Source: Thermoplasmata archaeon (GTDB lineage Archaea; Thermoplasmatota; Thermoplasmata; Halarchaeoplasmatales; Halarchaeoplasmataceae). From it: DNA of 64,000 nt. The notes beneath the pieces are model-generated. The model saw nothing but the letters and a program-made list of their open reading frames with translations, made no database searches and was not told the DNA's origin. The translations under genes were made by a program, and so were the position numbers. The DNA lies in assembly GCA_003560595.1 (NCBI GenBank), contig PWKY01000088.1, forward strand, positions 1-64,000. The letters run 5' to 3'. Shown one piece after another: positions 33,198 to 41,203 of the stretch (within the stretch, counting starts at the first letter, position 1; each line of letters begins with the position of its first letter).

Positions 33198-33299
33198 CTG
33201 TTGCCAAACAGTTTCTTTCGCAAACGGGCTCACTGTTCGGAACTGTGGTTCCAAACGTTCGCAAAGCATAGCTTTGCTCGTAGTCTAGAACTATTCGCA
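33198..33299 (+). repeat. Hairpin cluster upstream of tRNA-Val with a copy of the tRNA 5' end
   Basis: Four stem-loops are visible: CTGTT/AACAG (33198-33211), GGAAC/GTTCC (33239-33252), GCAAAGC/GCTTTGC (33261-33277) and TAGT/ACTA (33281-33293). TTCGCA occurs three times (33217, 33258, 33294). The first and third copies are each followed within 3 nt by GGGCTCA (33226-33232 and 33302-33308), so the tRNA acceptor 5' strand with its leader is present twice. Confidence 0.6.
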
Positions 33300-33301
33300 C
33301 A

Positions 33302-33375
33302 GGGCTCATAGTCTAGTTGGTTATGACGTCGCCTTCACACGGCGGAGATCGCCGGTTCGAATCCGGCTGAGCCCA
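33302..33375 (+). tRNA. tRNA-Val (anticodon CAC)
   Basis: 74 nt. Acceptor stem GGGCTCA/TGAGCCC with discriminator A; D arm GTC...GAC; anticodon stem TCGCC/GGCGG around loop TTCACAC, giving CAC for GUG codons; variable loop AGATC; T arm GCCGG-TTCGAAT-CCGGC. CCA is not encoded and no intron is present. The 3' acceptor strand CCCA is also the first arm of a downstream hairpin (CCCACT...AGTGGG), so an alternative fold competes with the mature 3' end. Confidence 0.95.
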
Positions 33376-33640
33376 CTATAAATCGTCATATTTTAGTGGG
33401 GTAAGAGAATGTGTATGCATTCTTGAGAGCCCACTTTTTTCATAAAAGTGGGTAGTTAGAATCTTTGATTCTGATGAGCCCACTTAAATCGACAGATTTT
33501 AGTGGGGTAAGAGAATGTGTATGCATTCTTGAGAGCCCATTTCTTTTAAAAAATGGTGTTACTAGAAAACGGTAGTTTTCTGGTTGAACCCATTTTAACT
33601 CGCCGATCTAAATGTGGTTACGAAAATGCTTACATTTTGG
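33372..33640 (+). repeat. Array of alternating stem-loops downstream of tRNA-Val
   Basis: Five units, each starting with or near a copy of the tRNA 3' acceptor sequence (GAGCCCA or GAACCCA), follow the tRNA at spacings of 58, 49, 57 and 53 nt (33372, 33430, 33479, 33536, 33589). Each unit has a longer hairpin pairing CCCA(C/T) with (A)GTGGG or equivalent (perfect 9-bp arms at 33430-33452; 11 of 12 pairs at 33479-33506) and then a shorter hairpin (33406-33423, 33458-33472, an identical copy of the first near 33512-33529, 33564-33581, 33623-33638). Arms vary but pairing is kept, which suggests selection on structure. Confidence 0.7.
33390..33539 (+). repeat. Exact 44-nt direct repeat within the hairpin array
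   Basis: Positions 33390-33433 and 33496-33539 are identical over 44 nt. They contain the 3' arm of a long hairpin (TTTTAGTGGGG), the short AGAATG/CATTCT hairpin, and the next GAGCCCA. The 62 nt between them holds a diverged unit. Confidence 0.85.
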
Positions 33641-33709
33641 TTGATTCTACTAAGCCGCGCTTATGTATCCATCGGTATTTTAAAATTGCACTTACTTGTT
33701 AAATATTAT

Positions 33710-33798
33710 AGTGGAAGACATAACTCATGACTAATTCGTTATGTCCTCCACTGCTAGTTAAGGACATATCTAAATTACAGAAAGCATATGTCCTTAAC
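33710..33798. repeat. Two adjacent long inverted repeats upstream of the thioredoxin gene
   Basis: The first has 15-nt arms with one mismatch (33710-33724 and 33738-33752, 13-nt loop). The second has perfect 13-nt arms (33757-33769 and 33786-33798, 16-nt loop). Both arms share the core GGACATA or its complement, so the two hairpins can also pair with each other. They may be a transcription terminator pair, a regulator site or mobile-element remnants; no transposase is nearby. Confidence 0.65.
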
Positions 33799-33827
33799 TA
33801 TATTATGGAAAAACAGCAGTTGAAGAG

Positions 33828-34184
33828 TTGGATTCTAAACGACTCGAAGATCTGATAGCTGGAGATAAACTTAGTGTGGTAATGTTTTATTCACCAAAAT
33901 GTTCACACTGTCGATCTATGATACCGGTATTTAATTCGATTTCTGATGAAGTCGATGCAAACTTTGGCAGAGTTAATGTATTGATGAAGCAGCAAACAAG
34001 TTTAAAGCATGGTGTAAAAGATCTACCCACCTTCAAATTTTACTGTAAAGAACAAGAAATCGGTGAGATGATCGGTGAGATATACCCGGCACTCTTAAAG
34101 AACACTATAAAAGATATAATCCGATACAAGAAGGAATGTAATTTCAGACGCTCACGTGTTATCGAGATAGATGGATATGCATAA
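33828..34184 (+). CDS. Thioredoxin-like protein (CSHC)
   Basis: 118 residues from a TTG start. It has F-Y-S-P-K-C-S-H-C-R-S-M (Cys25, Cys28), a cis-Pro loop L-P-T-F-K-F-Y, and an E-I-G-E-M-I-G turn, so it is a compact thioredoxin with a CSHC active site. The start is uncertain. The ATG at 33805 is one frame off, and one extra A in the A5 run at 33809-33813 would join it in frame and add eight N-terminal residues. This is either a sequencing homopolymer error or a genuine TTG start. It follows two large inverted repeats. Confidence 0.78.
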   Translation: MDSKRLEDLIAGDKLSVVMFYSPKCSHCRSMIPVFNSISDEVDANFGRVNVLMKQQTSLKHGVKDLPTFKFYCKEQEIGEMIGEIYPALLKNTIKDIIRYKKECNFRRSRVIEIDGYA

Positions 34185-34231
34185 AATAAAACGATAAAGC
34201 TTAATAGAGATGTGTGATTCATATTACCATA

Positions 34232-34687
34232 ATGAAAAAGCTAGCATCGTTAGTAATATTGGCTATCATCGTTTCCGTTCTTTTGGCAGGATGTACAGAT
34301 GAAGGTATATCCCCTCCTGCTACAAAATACCCGCGGTTGGTTTTAGACTATCTTGAAACAGAGACCGAAGAAGTTACCATCATATATATCTCCGGAGTGG
34401 AAATGACGAGATATGCGAATATGTCACTTTATATTGATGATGAATTGGTGATTAGAAAAAATGAATCGTATGCAATAGAATACCAAACGGAACTAAAAAG
34501 CTTTAATATCACCGTTTACGCAGATCGAGAAGAAGCGCGATTTTATTATGAAGCTCAAGTTGATGTTATAAACGTTGAAGATATCATCTTTGAACTCTCT
34601 GAACAGGATAAAGATATACAGGAGATAAAAAGAGGTAATTTACCATTTATCCGTAGGATGAATCGTGTACAGGAGGAAGAAGAGTGA
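34232..34687 (+). CDS. Putative lipoprotein
   Basis: 151 residues from the ATG at 34232, which begins a typical lipoprotein signal (M-K-K-L-A-S-L-V-I-L-A-I-I-V, lipobox L-L-A-G-C). An in-frame ATG 18 nt upstream is less likely. The mature part is a small beta-rich ectodomain (R-L-V-L-D-Y-L-E-T, L-Y-I-D-D-E-L-V) ending in an acidic E-E-E-E tail. No family was recognised. Its stop overlaps the GTG start of the next membrane-protein gene (GTGA), so the two probably form a unit at the cell surface. Confidence 0.75.
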   Translation: MKKLASLVILAIIVSVLLAGCTDEGISPPATKYPRLVLDYLETETEEVTIIYISGVEMTRYANMSLYIDDELVIRKNESYAIEYQTELKSFNITVYADREEARFYYEAQVDVINVEDIIFELSEQDKDIQEIKRGNLPFIRRMNRVQEEEE

Positions 34688-34992
34688 AAAAAAAGATACC
34701 ATATCCATTGTTGATTGTCGGTTTTGTGGTCATCGTATTCGGATTGTTTTCCCTTGCCATGATGACAGGTATATTCCCAGTCGGCGATATCCTTACTGAT
34801 TTCTATGTATTTGTGTTTGCCCTAGTAGTTATCTCCATAATGGCCATAATCGGTGCTATATTTTTAGGTATGTTCATCTCCCATAGAGTTTTCTCATCAA
34901 GAGAATTCACATCATTTGAGGAAGAGATGTTAGAGATGAAAAACGATATAGAGATAATACGAGATAAACTAGAAAAAAAAGATGAGAATTAA
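34684..34992 (+). CDS. Small two-helix membrane protein
   Basis: 102 residues from a GTG start overlapping the lipoprotein stop by 4 nt. Two transmembrane helices (~7-27 and ~38-64) are followed by a charged helix (E-E-E-M-L-E-M-K-N-D-I-E-I-I-R-D-K-L) likely to be a short cytoplasmic coiled coil. The family is unknown. Its 3' end overlaps the convergent Cas4-like gene by 4 nt. Confidence 0.75.
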   Translation: MKKKIPYPLLIVGFVVIVFGLFSLAMMTGIFPVGDILTDFYVFVFALVVISIMAIIGAIFLGMFISHRVFSSREFTSFEEEMLEMKNDIEIIRDKLEKKDEN

Positions 34993-35981
34993 ACAAGAGA
35001 TTCTTTACATAGTTCTCTCCTGGAGCAATTTGCGCACTTTCCAGGACGATTATGATTTCGATGAACCTCTCCAGTTTCTAGAAATCCCCTCATCTCTTCT
35101 GTTTTATTTATAAGTAGATCTTTTAGATCGTCGTCATAATCTATCTTGAATTCATTATCTCCATACTTTACTATTCCATAAGGGGGTCTAGAACCCAGAT
35201 CTTCTTCTATCAACATACAGTAAGCTGCCGACTGAAGCACGTGAGAAAAAAATGGTCCTTTTGGAACTCGGCCGGATTTAACTTCGATGGGGATTTGGTC
35301 CCCATTTTTTTTGATTATATAATCTGGCCTCCCTCTGATCTTATATTTCTGTGAGCGAAGCATATTGGTTTTTTTATCCAATTTATCAACGTATTCTATA
35401 TCCCCCTCACTTACTTTATATTCGCTTCTTTTGTATTCGGCATCCTTTTGTAAACTCAAAGATATCTTTAGCCAATAGCTTGCACCAACCAACCATGATA
35501 ATGAAACTAATTGAGTTATCCTAGCGATCTGTGGATCGGTTAAACCTATAGTGAAGGCGAAGAAAGTCAATATAGTTGCGATCATAGCGAATGTTAATAC
35601 TATCTTTTCCACTTTGCGAACGGAATCTTTTAACAAATTTGTTTCACTCATGTACAAGAAAAAGGTAGCGGCGAGTAGCCATATCAATGATGTGATCAGT
35701 AATATTTGCCTAAAATATCCTTCAGGTCGTAGTAATGTGAACCCACCAATAGATAGTATCGTAGCGGCGACCGCTAACCATAAGACCATATTTTCTACTT
35801 TACCTGATTCTTCTTCTTTGATCTTGACTTCCTCAAGGGCTTCCCCCATCTTTTCATGCTCTTTAACCCCCCTCTCCAGACTTTCGTTTAGCACCTCTTC
35901 CTCCTCTAGACTCAACCACCAACTCAAAGGACAGTAGCCAAATTTTTCTATGTCACCTGCGGAAATCCATTCTTCGCCCAT
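34989..35981 (-). CDS. Cas4/RecB-like PD-(D/E)XK nuclease with four inserted transmembrane helices
   Basis: 330 residues from the ATG at 35981, supported by a TTTTAAA box ~24 nt upstream that lies inside a longer frame from 36032. Cas4-like features: G-Y-C-P-L (Cys17) near the N terminus, G-R-P-D-Y (Asp220), I-E-V-K (Glu233, Lys235), the RecB-family Q-x-x-x-Y helix (Gln250), and a C-terminal C-x2-C-x5-C (316, 319, 325), giving the four cysteines of an Fe-S cluster. Four hydrophobic helices (~65-84, 92-111, 127-147, 155-175) are inserted between Cys17 and the catalytic core. No CRISPR array or other cas gene is present. The nuclease is probably membrane-bound; its substrate is unknown. Confidence 0.82.
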   Translation of the reverse strand: MGEEWISAGDIEKFGYCPLSWWLSLEEEEVLNESLERGVKEHEKMGEALEEVKIKEEESGKVENMVLWLAVAATILSIGGFTLLRPEGYFRQILLITSLIWLLAATFFLYMSETNLLKDSVRKVEKIVLTFAMIATILTFFAFTIGLTDPQIARITQLVSLSWLVGASYWLKISLSLQKDAEYKRSEYKVSEGDIEYVDKLDKKTNMLRSQKYKIRGRPDYIIKKNGDQIPIEVKSGRVPKGPFFSHVLQSAAYCMLIEEDLGSRPPYGIVKYGDNEFKIDYDDDLKDLLINKTEEMRGFLETGEVHRNHNRPGKCANCSRRELCKESLV

Positions 35982-36051
35982 TCGGAATTGTATCGGTTTA
36001 AAACAGTTAAAAGCTTTTTGGAATATCATCACCGGTAATTACTTATACTAA

Positions 36052-36071
36052 ATATGAATAGCTGTTCATAT
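36052..36071 (+). promoter_or_regulatory. Probable ArsR operator
   Basis: ATATGAA-N6-TTCATAT, a perfect 7-bp inverted repeat, overlaps the arsR start codon (ATG at 36070) and the transcription start expected about 25 nt after the TATA-like ACTTATACTAAAT. The position fits autorepression by the ArsR protein encoded immediately downstream. Confidence 0.7.
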
Positions 36072-36351
36072 GAACGAAGATTTATTCAAGTGCCTCTCAG
36101 ATCTGAACAGGAGAAGGATTCTATACTGTATAGGCAGACAGGAGATGTGTGTTAACTCTATTTCGGAATGCTTGGAACTTGAACAATCCCTGGTGAGCCA
36201 TCATCTAAAAGAGTTGTACACCTGTGGACTTGTCACGAGAGAGAGAAGAGGAAAGAAGAACTATTACAGAGTTTCACAAAAGCAGGTTATAGCTCTCTTA
36301 GAGAGTGCAAAAGAGCTTGGAGATTCGTTGAAGGTGTGTAAAAGTGACTGA
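36070..36351 (+). CDS. arsR: ArsR-family metalloregulator
   Basis: 93 residues forming one winged helix: [13 protein letters not shown], recognition helix [11 protein letters not shown], wing [12 protein letters not shown]. Cysteines at about 8, 20, 27, 34 and 51 are candidate arsenite ligands, but the classical E-L-C-V-C-D-L motif is absent (M-C-V-N-S-I occurs instead). It probably represses itself and acr3 through the inverted repeat over its start. The next gene's GTG lies 8 nt inside its end, so translation is coupled. Confidence 0.9.
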   Translation: MNEDLFKCLSDLNRRRILYCIGRQEMCVNSISECLELEQSLVSHHLKELYTCGLVTRERRGKKNYYRVSQKQVIALLESAKELGDSLKVCKSD

Positions 36352-37417
36352 AGAACACGGGCTGGGTTTTTTTGAAAGATACCTTACATTATGGGTAGCT
36401 ATATGTATCGTTCTCGCCATGGTTATCGGATATCTTTACCCCGGGATCACCGATTCTTTTGAAGCCTTTGAGATATCCGGTTACTCGATACCGGTGGTCA
36501 TCGTTTTATTTCTTATGATCTATCCCATAATGGTCCAAACCCCATTCCAGAAGATATTACAGGCCGGAAAAACAGCCAAACCGATCATGGCCACTTTGGG
36601 TCTTAATTGGGGAGTAAAACCGTTCTTAAAAGCTGGTTTAGCCTGGCTCTTTTTTGCGGTGATATGGGCAAGATATCTGACGCCTGAAATGACCAGTGAG
36701 TTGATCGGAGGTATGATATTACTCGGTATAGCACCGTGTACCGCCATGGTCCTTGTCTGGTCGTATCTGTCAAAGGGAAACATGGGCCACACCATAGTCG
36801 TGACCGCCATCAATTCCTTATCCATGCTAGTTTTTTACGCACCACTGGCGATAATCCTATTACCGATAGCCGGAGCTAGTGGAACTGATATAGGAGTTCC
36901 ATTCGGAAAGATAGCCTTCGGGGTTTTAGCATATATCGGAGGTCCTCTAGTAGCAGGTTATATCACCAGAAAGATCATACTGGACAAAAAAGGAGAGGAA
37001 TGGTTCGAAGGGTTTGTAAATAGATTACACTATGTTTCGATCACCGCCCTGTTGATCACCATCGTGGTGATAGTATCCCCTCATTCAGGTACTATAATGG
37101 ATCGACCTTTGATAGTTCTACTGATAGCCATCCCTCTTCTCGTACAGTTCCTGATCATGTTCATCATATCCTATTGGACTGCAAAAAAGATAGGACTTCC
37201 ATATGAAGATGCAGCACCCACAGCTCAGATCGCTACAAGTAATCATTTCGAAGTAACTATCGCTATGTCAGTAACACTCTTCGGCATCGATTCATATGCA
37301 ACCCTGGCCGCAGTTACTGGATTACTCATCGAGGTACCGATCATGCTCGTCATAGTGCATATATGTTTAAGGACCCAACACTGGTTCCCAGCGATCTCGA
37401 GGGAGGAGATGGAATGA
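36344..37417 (+). CDS. acr3: Arsenite efflux transporter Acr3
   Basis: 357 residues with about ten transmembrane helices, normal for the ACR3/BASS family. The essential cysteine lies in [12 protein letters not shown] (Cys132), and [11 protein letters not shown] is the second conserved motif. Known members export As(III) by proton antiport. It starts at a GTG overlapping arsR and ends overlapping the phosphodiesterase ATG by 4 nt. No arsC or arsM is visible, so it would act on arsenite directly. Confidence 0.93.
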   Translation: MTEEHGLGFFERYLTLWVAICIVLAMVIGYLYPGITDSFEAFEISGYSIPVVIVLFLMIYPIMVQTPFQKILQAGKTAKPIMATLGLNWGVKPFLKAGLAWLFFAVIWARYLTPEMTSELIGGMILLGIAPCTAMVLVWSYLSKGNMGHTIVVTAINSLSMLVFYAPLAIILLPIAGASGTDIGVPFGKIAFGVLAYIGGPLVAGYITRKIILDKKGEEWFEGFVNRLHYVSITALLITIVVIVSPHSGTIMDRPLIVLLIAIPLLVQFLIMFIISYWTAKKIGLPYEDAAPTAQIATSNHFEVTIAMSVTLFGIDSYATLAAVTGLLIEVPIMLVIVHICLRTQHWFPAISREEME

Positions 37418-38088
37418 AGGAATTATTGATCTCCGACGTGCATGGTAACCTTGAAGCACTCGATGAAGTTCTCAGGCTCGAACGTTGGGATAATATATAC
37501 TGCATGGGAGATATCGTTGATTACGGTCCCTCACCCCAGGAATGTATAGGAGTGATAAGAGAAAAAGCGATCACGGTGAAAGGTAATCACGACAACGCAG
37601 TCGTCACCGGGATGGACTGTGGCTGTGGATACGAGATGAAGGAACTATCACAGGAAGTAAGAAAGTATTCCATAGAACAGATCGACCAAAAAGGGAAACG
37701 GTTTCTGGCAGACCTTCCCATGTACGTATCAACCCATGGAAAACTACTCACTCATGCGTCATTGAACGATCTATTCAAATATCTCAAACCGGAAACTCCA
37801 GAAGAAGAATTTCGATCCTTTTCGGATGTAGAAGAAGATATCGTCCTATTAGGACACACACATATACCCATGGACAGAACGATAAATGGAAAAAGATACA
37901 TCAATCCTGGGAGTCTAGGACAGCCCAGAGACGGTGATTGGAGAGGCTCCTACGCCATATTAGAGGACGGTGAACTAATTTTTCAAAGGATCGAATACGA
38001 TATCGATAGAACGATAGAAAAAATGGAAAGAATGGGTTTTCCTGAAAGAGCTGTTAGGATACTGCGTGAAGGTAAGGTAGTCCCTTAG
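37414..38088 (+). CDS. Calcineurin-like phosphodiesterase (YfcE/MJ0936-like)
   Basis: 224 residues from the ATG at 37414 (ATGA overlap with acr3, GGAGGAG site). Metal-binding motifs in order: S-D-V-H-G-N, G-D-I-V-D-Y-G, K-G-N-H-D-N, L-T-H-A-S, and G-H-T-H-I-P; the product ends with the usual [17 protein letters not shown] insert after the GNHD motif is unusual. The family hydrolyses phosphodiesters with two metal ions. Its role beside the arsenic genes is unclear and may only reflect operon packing. Confidence 0.88.
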   Translation: MKELLISDVHGNLEALDEVLRLERWDNIYCMGDIVDYGPSPQECIGVIREKAITVKGNHDNAVVTGMDCGCGYEMKELSQEVRKYSIEQIDQKGKRFLADLPMYVSTHGKLLTHASLNDLFKYLKPETPEEEFRSFSDVEEDIVLLGHTHIPMDRTINGKRYINPGSLGQPRDGDWRGSYAILEDGELIFQRIEYDIDRTIEKMERMGFPERAVRILREGKVVP

Positions 38089-38089
38089 A

Positions 38090-39424
38090 TCACCATAGTT
38101 CTAAAGAGTCCACCATCTCTTGTGATCTTCCGGTATAATTCACCGGATCCATCATCTCTTCGAGTTCATGCTCATCCAGCAGTTCCATGACCTCACTATT
38201 ACCCAGCAGTATATCTTTGAAGTGTTTATCCTCCGCGCGAGCTACCATGGACGCCTGCCGGATCAATTCGTGGGCTTCCTGCCTACTCATGCCCTTCTTA
38301 GTTAATCCCATCATCACCGATTCGGCCATTATCAAACCCTTGCTCAGTTCGATGTTCTTCATCATGTTCTCCGGGAATACCTCTAGATTCTTGAACACTT
38401 TCTCAGATTTTGCCAGGATATCATCCAGCAATATCAGAGTGTGTCCTAATGTAAAACGTTCAGACGATGAATTGGTCAGGTCTCTCTCGTGCCATGTGAT
38501 CAAGTTTTCGAAGGTGGGTAGGACGAATCCTCGGAGGGTTTTCGCCAAACCGCATATGTTTTCAGCGACTATGGGGTTCTTCTTGTGGGCCATGGTGGAA
38601 CTGCCTACCTGTTTCTTTACGTCGAAAGCCTCGGCGGCCTCCATGATCTCAGGTCTCTGTAGGTTCCTCACTTCTGTAGAGTATTTTTGCAATGAACCGG
38701 AAAGTGAGGCTGCAAAGCATATCAGCTCCGTATATCTATCTCTTCCAACGACCTGACACGCGATCTCTTCCACTCCTAGATCCAATTCATCCATGACTGA
38801 ACGCTGTAACTGTTCGGCATGCTCACCGAGAGCAGCCCCGGTTCCGACGGCACCGCTCATCTTACCGACGGCAATACGTCCCTTCATCTCATCCAAGCGT
38901 TCTATGTAACGTTCTATCTCCTTAACATAGACAGATATCTTTAAACCAAACGTTATAGGGACTGCATGCTGTGCATGGGTCCTACCGACCATAACCGTAT
39001 CTCTGTGCTCTTTTGCTTTTTCCACCAACGTATTGTGAAGTGATACTAGATCTTCCCGTATCAATTCAACAGCTTCCTTCAAGATCAAAGCGGAAGCCGT
39101 ATCGATGATGTCATTGGAAGTTGCACCGAGGTGGATGTATTTCTCAGCATCCCCACAGAAACGGCCGAGAACTCTGACCAAGGCCATGATATCGTGTTTT
39201 GTTTCCTCCTTCTCGACGCGCTCCACTTCACGCCAATCGACCTTTTCGGAGTTTGCGTTCTGAACTATCACCTCGGCAGCCCCTTTGGGTATATTTCCCA
39301 CTTCGGCGTGTGCCTTAGCAAGAGCTGCCTCGACGTCCAGTAATTTCTGTACGTGGTTTTCCTTACTGAAGATCGTCTTCATCCGTTCACGGCCGTATCT
39401 GTAATCGAGGGGACACACTATCAT
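38090..39424 (-). CDS. purB: Adenylosuccinate lyase
   Basis: 444 residues, typical length. It starts P-L-D-Y-R-Y-G and has the superfamily signature G-S-S-T-M-A-H-K-K-N-P-I with the flexible catalytic loop, plus T-S-N-D-I-I-D-T-A and G-R-T-H-A-Q-H-A. It cleaves SAICAR and adenylosuccinate in purine synthesis, releasing fumarate. It follows gap by 9 nt on the minus strand and is probably co-transcribed with it. Confidence 0.95.
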   Translation of the reverse strand: MIVCPLDYRYGRERMKTIFSKENHVQKLLDVEAALAKAHAEVGNIPKGAAEVIVQNANSEKVDWREVERVEKEETKHDIMALVRVLGRFCGDAEKYIHLGATSNDIIDTASALILKEAVELIREDLVSLHNTLVEKAKEHRDTVMVGRTHAQHAVPITFGLKISVYVKEIERYIERLDEMKGRIAVGKMSGAVGTGAALGEHAEQLQRSVMDELDLGVEEIACQVVGRDRYTELICFAASLSGSLQKYSTEVRNLQRPEIMEAAEAFDVKKQVGSSTMAHKKNPIVAENICGLAKTLRGFVLPTFENLITWHERDLTNSSSERFTLGHTLILLDDILAKSEKVFKNLEVFPENMMKNIELSKGLIMAESVMMGLTKKGMSRQEAHELIRQASMVARAEDKHFKDILLGNSEVMELLDEHELEEMMDPVNYTGRSQEMVDSLELW

Positions 39425-39433
39425 ACTGAATCA

Positions 39434-40441
39434 CTACTCGATACCCATACCGGCATTGGTTTTCTCGATACTCTTCATGTTGTCCTCTTCCATCTCCATC
39501 ATGGCTCGGATAGCGTCGATATTTTCAGGAACGATATCGCTCTCTTGATGGATCGCTTGGTAATAGTACAATGTACCGTCCTCCACCTGGGTACCGTCCT
39601 TCCAGACCGCTATCTCGTTTATATCTCCTCTAACGTTACCCCTGTCTTTAGCCCATTCCATGATTTTAGCGGTGGAATCTACTCCCTGTGAAGCCTCAAA
39701 GAACTTGACCCTTGGTGTCCTTTCCCATAGATCCAATATGTGCTCGGTGTCCACATCTTCTTTAAGATCGACGATCACGCTGTGAAGATGCATTATCGTC
39801 GTAGGAACTTTTACCGCGGTGGTTTGTATGTTGATCTCAGGAACTACACTTTGGACATCTGGCCCGTGATGTGATGGTATGTTGAGTACTGGGTTTATCG
39901 AGTTTATCGGTCCTCTTTTGGTATCCCATGGATCCGCGCTTCTCCGTATCATCACTGCGTTCACTCTATCAATCCCTATATCTGTATGTATAGGATACAA
40001 TGTCCTCAGTAGACCGGTGGTATTACAAGAGACCACTCGTACGTAATCCGCACCATATGCTTCGTCGTAGTTTGCCAATGAGTTAAAGGACAGTCCAGTT
40101 AAAGAATGCTTCTCACCACCCTGCCACATAGCTTTGACACCCGCCTTCTCGTATATCGGTTTGTATCCCGCTTTTTTTGGCGTACAATCAACTATTATAT
40201 CGGCGGCAGCTAAGAGGTCATACAGCATGCCCTGAACCTCTATCCCCTTCTCATCGAAGGCGTCTAGATGGTCTTTTGAAGCCGCATAGAATGGATATCC
40301 GAGTTCATTAGCCAATCGTGCCTCATAAGTCGGACTCCTTTTGGATACTCCAACGACTTCCATATCGCTCTGCTGGGCCACGGCGTCCGCGACCCTTTTC
40401 CCTACCGTACCATATCCGTTTATTCCTACTTTTACAGTCAT
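39434..40441 (-). CDS. gap: Type II glyceraldehyde-3-phosphate dehydrogenase (archaeal)
   Basis: 335 residues. Rossmann motif G-I-N-G-Y-G-T-V-G-K-R at the N terminus and catalytic Cys139 in V-V-S-C-N-T-T-G-L, both diagnostic of the archaeal phosphorylating class that uses NAD(P). It starts 100 nt from a divergent methyltransferase gene and precedes purB. It supports an Embden-Meyerhof-type or gluconeogenic carbon flow. Confidence 0.96.
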   Translation of the reverse strand: MTVKVGINGYGTVGKRVADAVAQQSDMEVVGVSKRSPTYEARLANELGYPFYAASKDHLDAFDEKGIEVQGMLYDLLAAADIIVDCTPKKAGYKPIYEKAGVKAMWQGGEKHSLTGLSFNSLANYDEAYGADYVRVVSCNTTGLLRTLYPIHTDIGIDRVNAVMIRRSADPWDTKRGPINSINPVLNIPSHHGPDVQSVVPEINIQTTAVKVPTTIMHLHSVIVDLKEDVDTEHILDLWERTPRVKFFEASQGVDSTAKIMEWAKDRGNVRGDINEIAVWKDGTQVEDGTLYYYQAIHQESDIVPENIDAIRAMMEMEEDNMKSIEKTNAGMGIE

Positions 40442-40540
40442 TTTTTTATCCCCTGTGAAACTCTATCAACATGCAGGATAAGAATATTACGGTCTGTTTC
40501 ACCGAGAATTTTATAAGATAACAGATACTATGAAACTAAC

Positions 40541-41203
40541 ATGAGTGAATATGGCGATACAGAGGTGTTTTGGGACGGCGTCTTCTCACAAAGAACTCCT
40601 GGATTCGATGCATATGAACCACTTCATTATGAATGGATGGAGGATGCTCTCGATTGGATAATAGAACCAGGATTTCGAGTTATAGACTTTGGATGTGGCA
40701 GCGGTAAATTATTACTTCGTGCAGCGGCGAAAGGCGCAGCTTCCATCAAGGGTATAGACATAAGTTCTAATGCCATAGAATTTTGTGAGAAAAACGCTGA
40801 AGGATGCGGAGTTCCACATGAGTTCGTCAAAGGAGGTGTATATGCCTTAAAGGACATTCCAGACTCTGAATTCGACAGTGGAATACTATTCAATATAGTG
40901 GATAATCTATTACCTGATGATTCACATGCGGTGATGAAAAACTTCAAACGGATATTAAAACCAGATGGCAGGATGATAGTAAAATTGAACGATTACATTG
41001 AACCATCGGACATGGAAGAGATGGGTGCAGAAGAGATATCCAACGGTTTGTACTTTGAGCAAACAGGTCTTTACCTATGGGATCTAACAGATGAAGAAGC
41101 CCGACGACTACTGGAAGAATACTTCTATATTGAAGAAGAAAAAAGGGTTCATTATCCTGAACACGATGCTTACAATCGACTATATTATCTGGTGATGAAA
41201 TGA
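40541..41203 (+). CDS. Class I SAM-dependent methyltransferase
   Basis: 220 residues. SAM-binding motif I is V-I-D-F-G-C-G-S-G-K-L; motif II ends with G-I-D-I-S; motif IV region is D-S-G-I-L-F-N-I-V-D. The N-terminal D-T-E-V-F-W-D-G-V-F recalls small-molecule methyltransferases, but the substrate cannot be read from the sequence. Its stop overlaps the start of a DUF1122-like gene by 4 nt, so the two are coupled. Confidence 0.85.
   Translation: MSEYGDTEVFWDGVFSQRTPGFDAYEPLHYEWMEDALDWIIEPGFRVIDFGCGSGKLLLRAAAKGAASIKGIDISSNAIEFCEKNAEGCGVPHEFVKGGVYALKDIPDSEFDSGILFNIVDNLLPDDSHAVMKNFKRILKPDGRMIVKLNDYIEPSDMEEMGAEEISNGLYFEQTGLYLWDLTDEEARRLLEEYFYIEEEKRVHYPEHDAYNRLYYLVMK

Noticed and set aside
33390-33640. 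Possible CRISPR array
   Set aside because: Only two exact repeat copies exist, the intervening sequence is itself a diverged hairpin unit, spacing is irregular, and no cas1, cas2 or interference genes are near.
34989-35981. CRISPR-associated Cas4
   Set aside because: The nuclease motifs match, but transmembrane helices are inserted and there is no CRISPR context, so the family name is used only for similarity.
38187-38756. 189-codon open frame on the plus strand
   Set aside because: It is antisense to the highly conserved purB coding sequence and has no homology pattern of its own.
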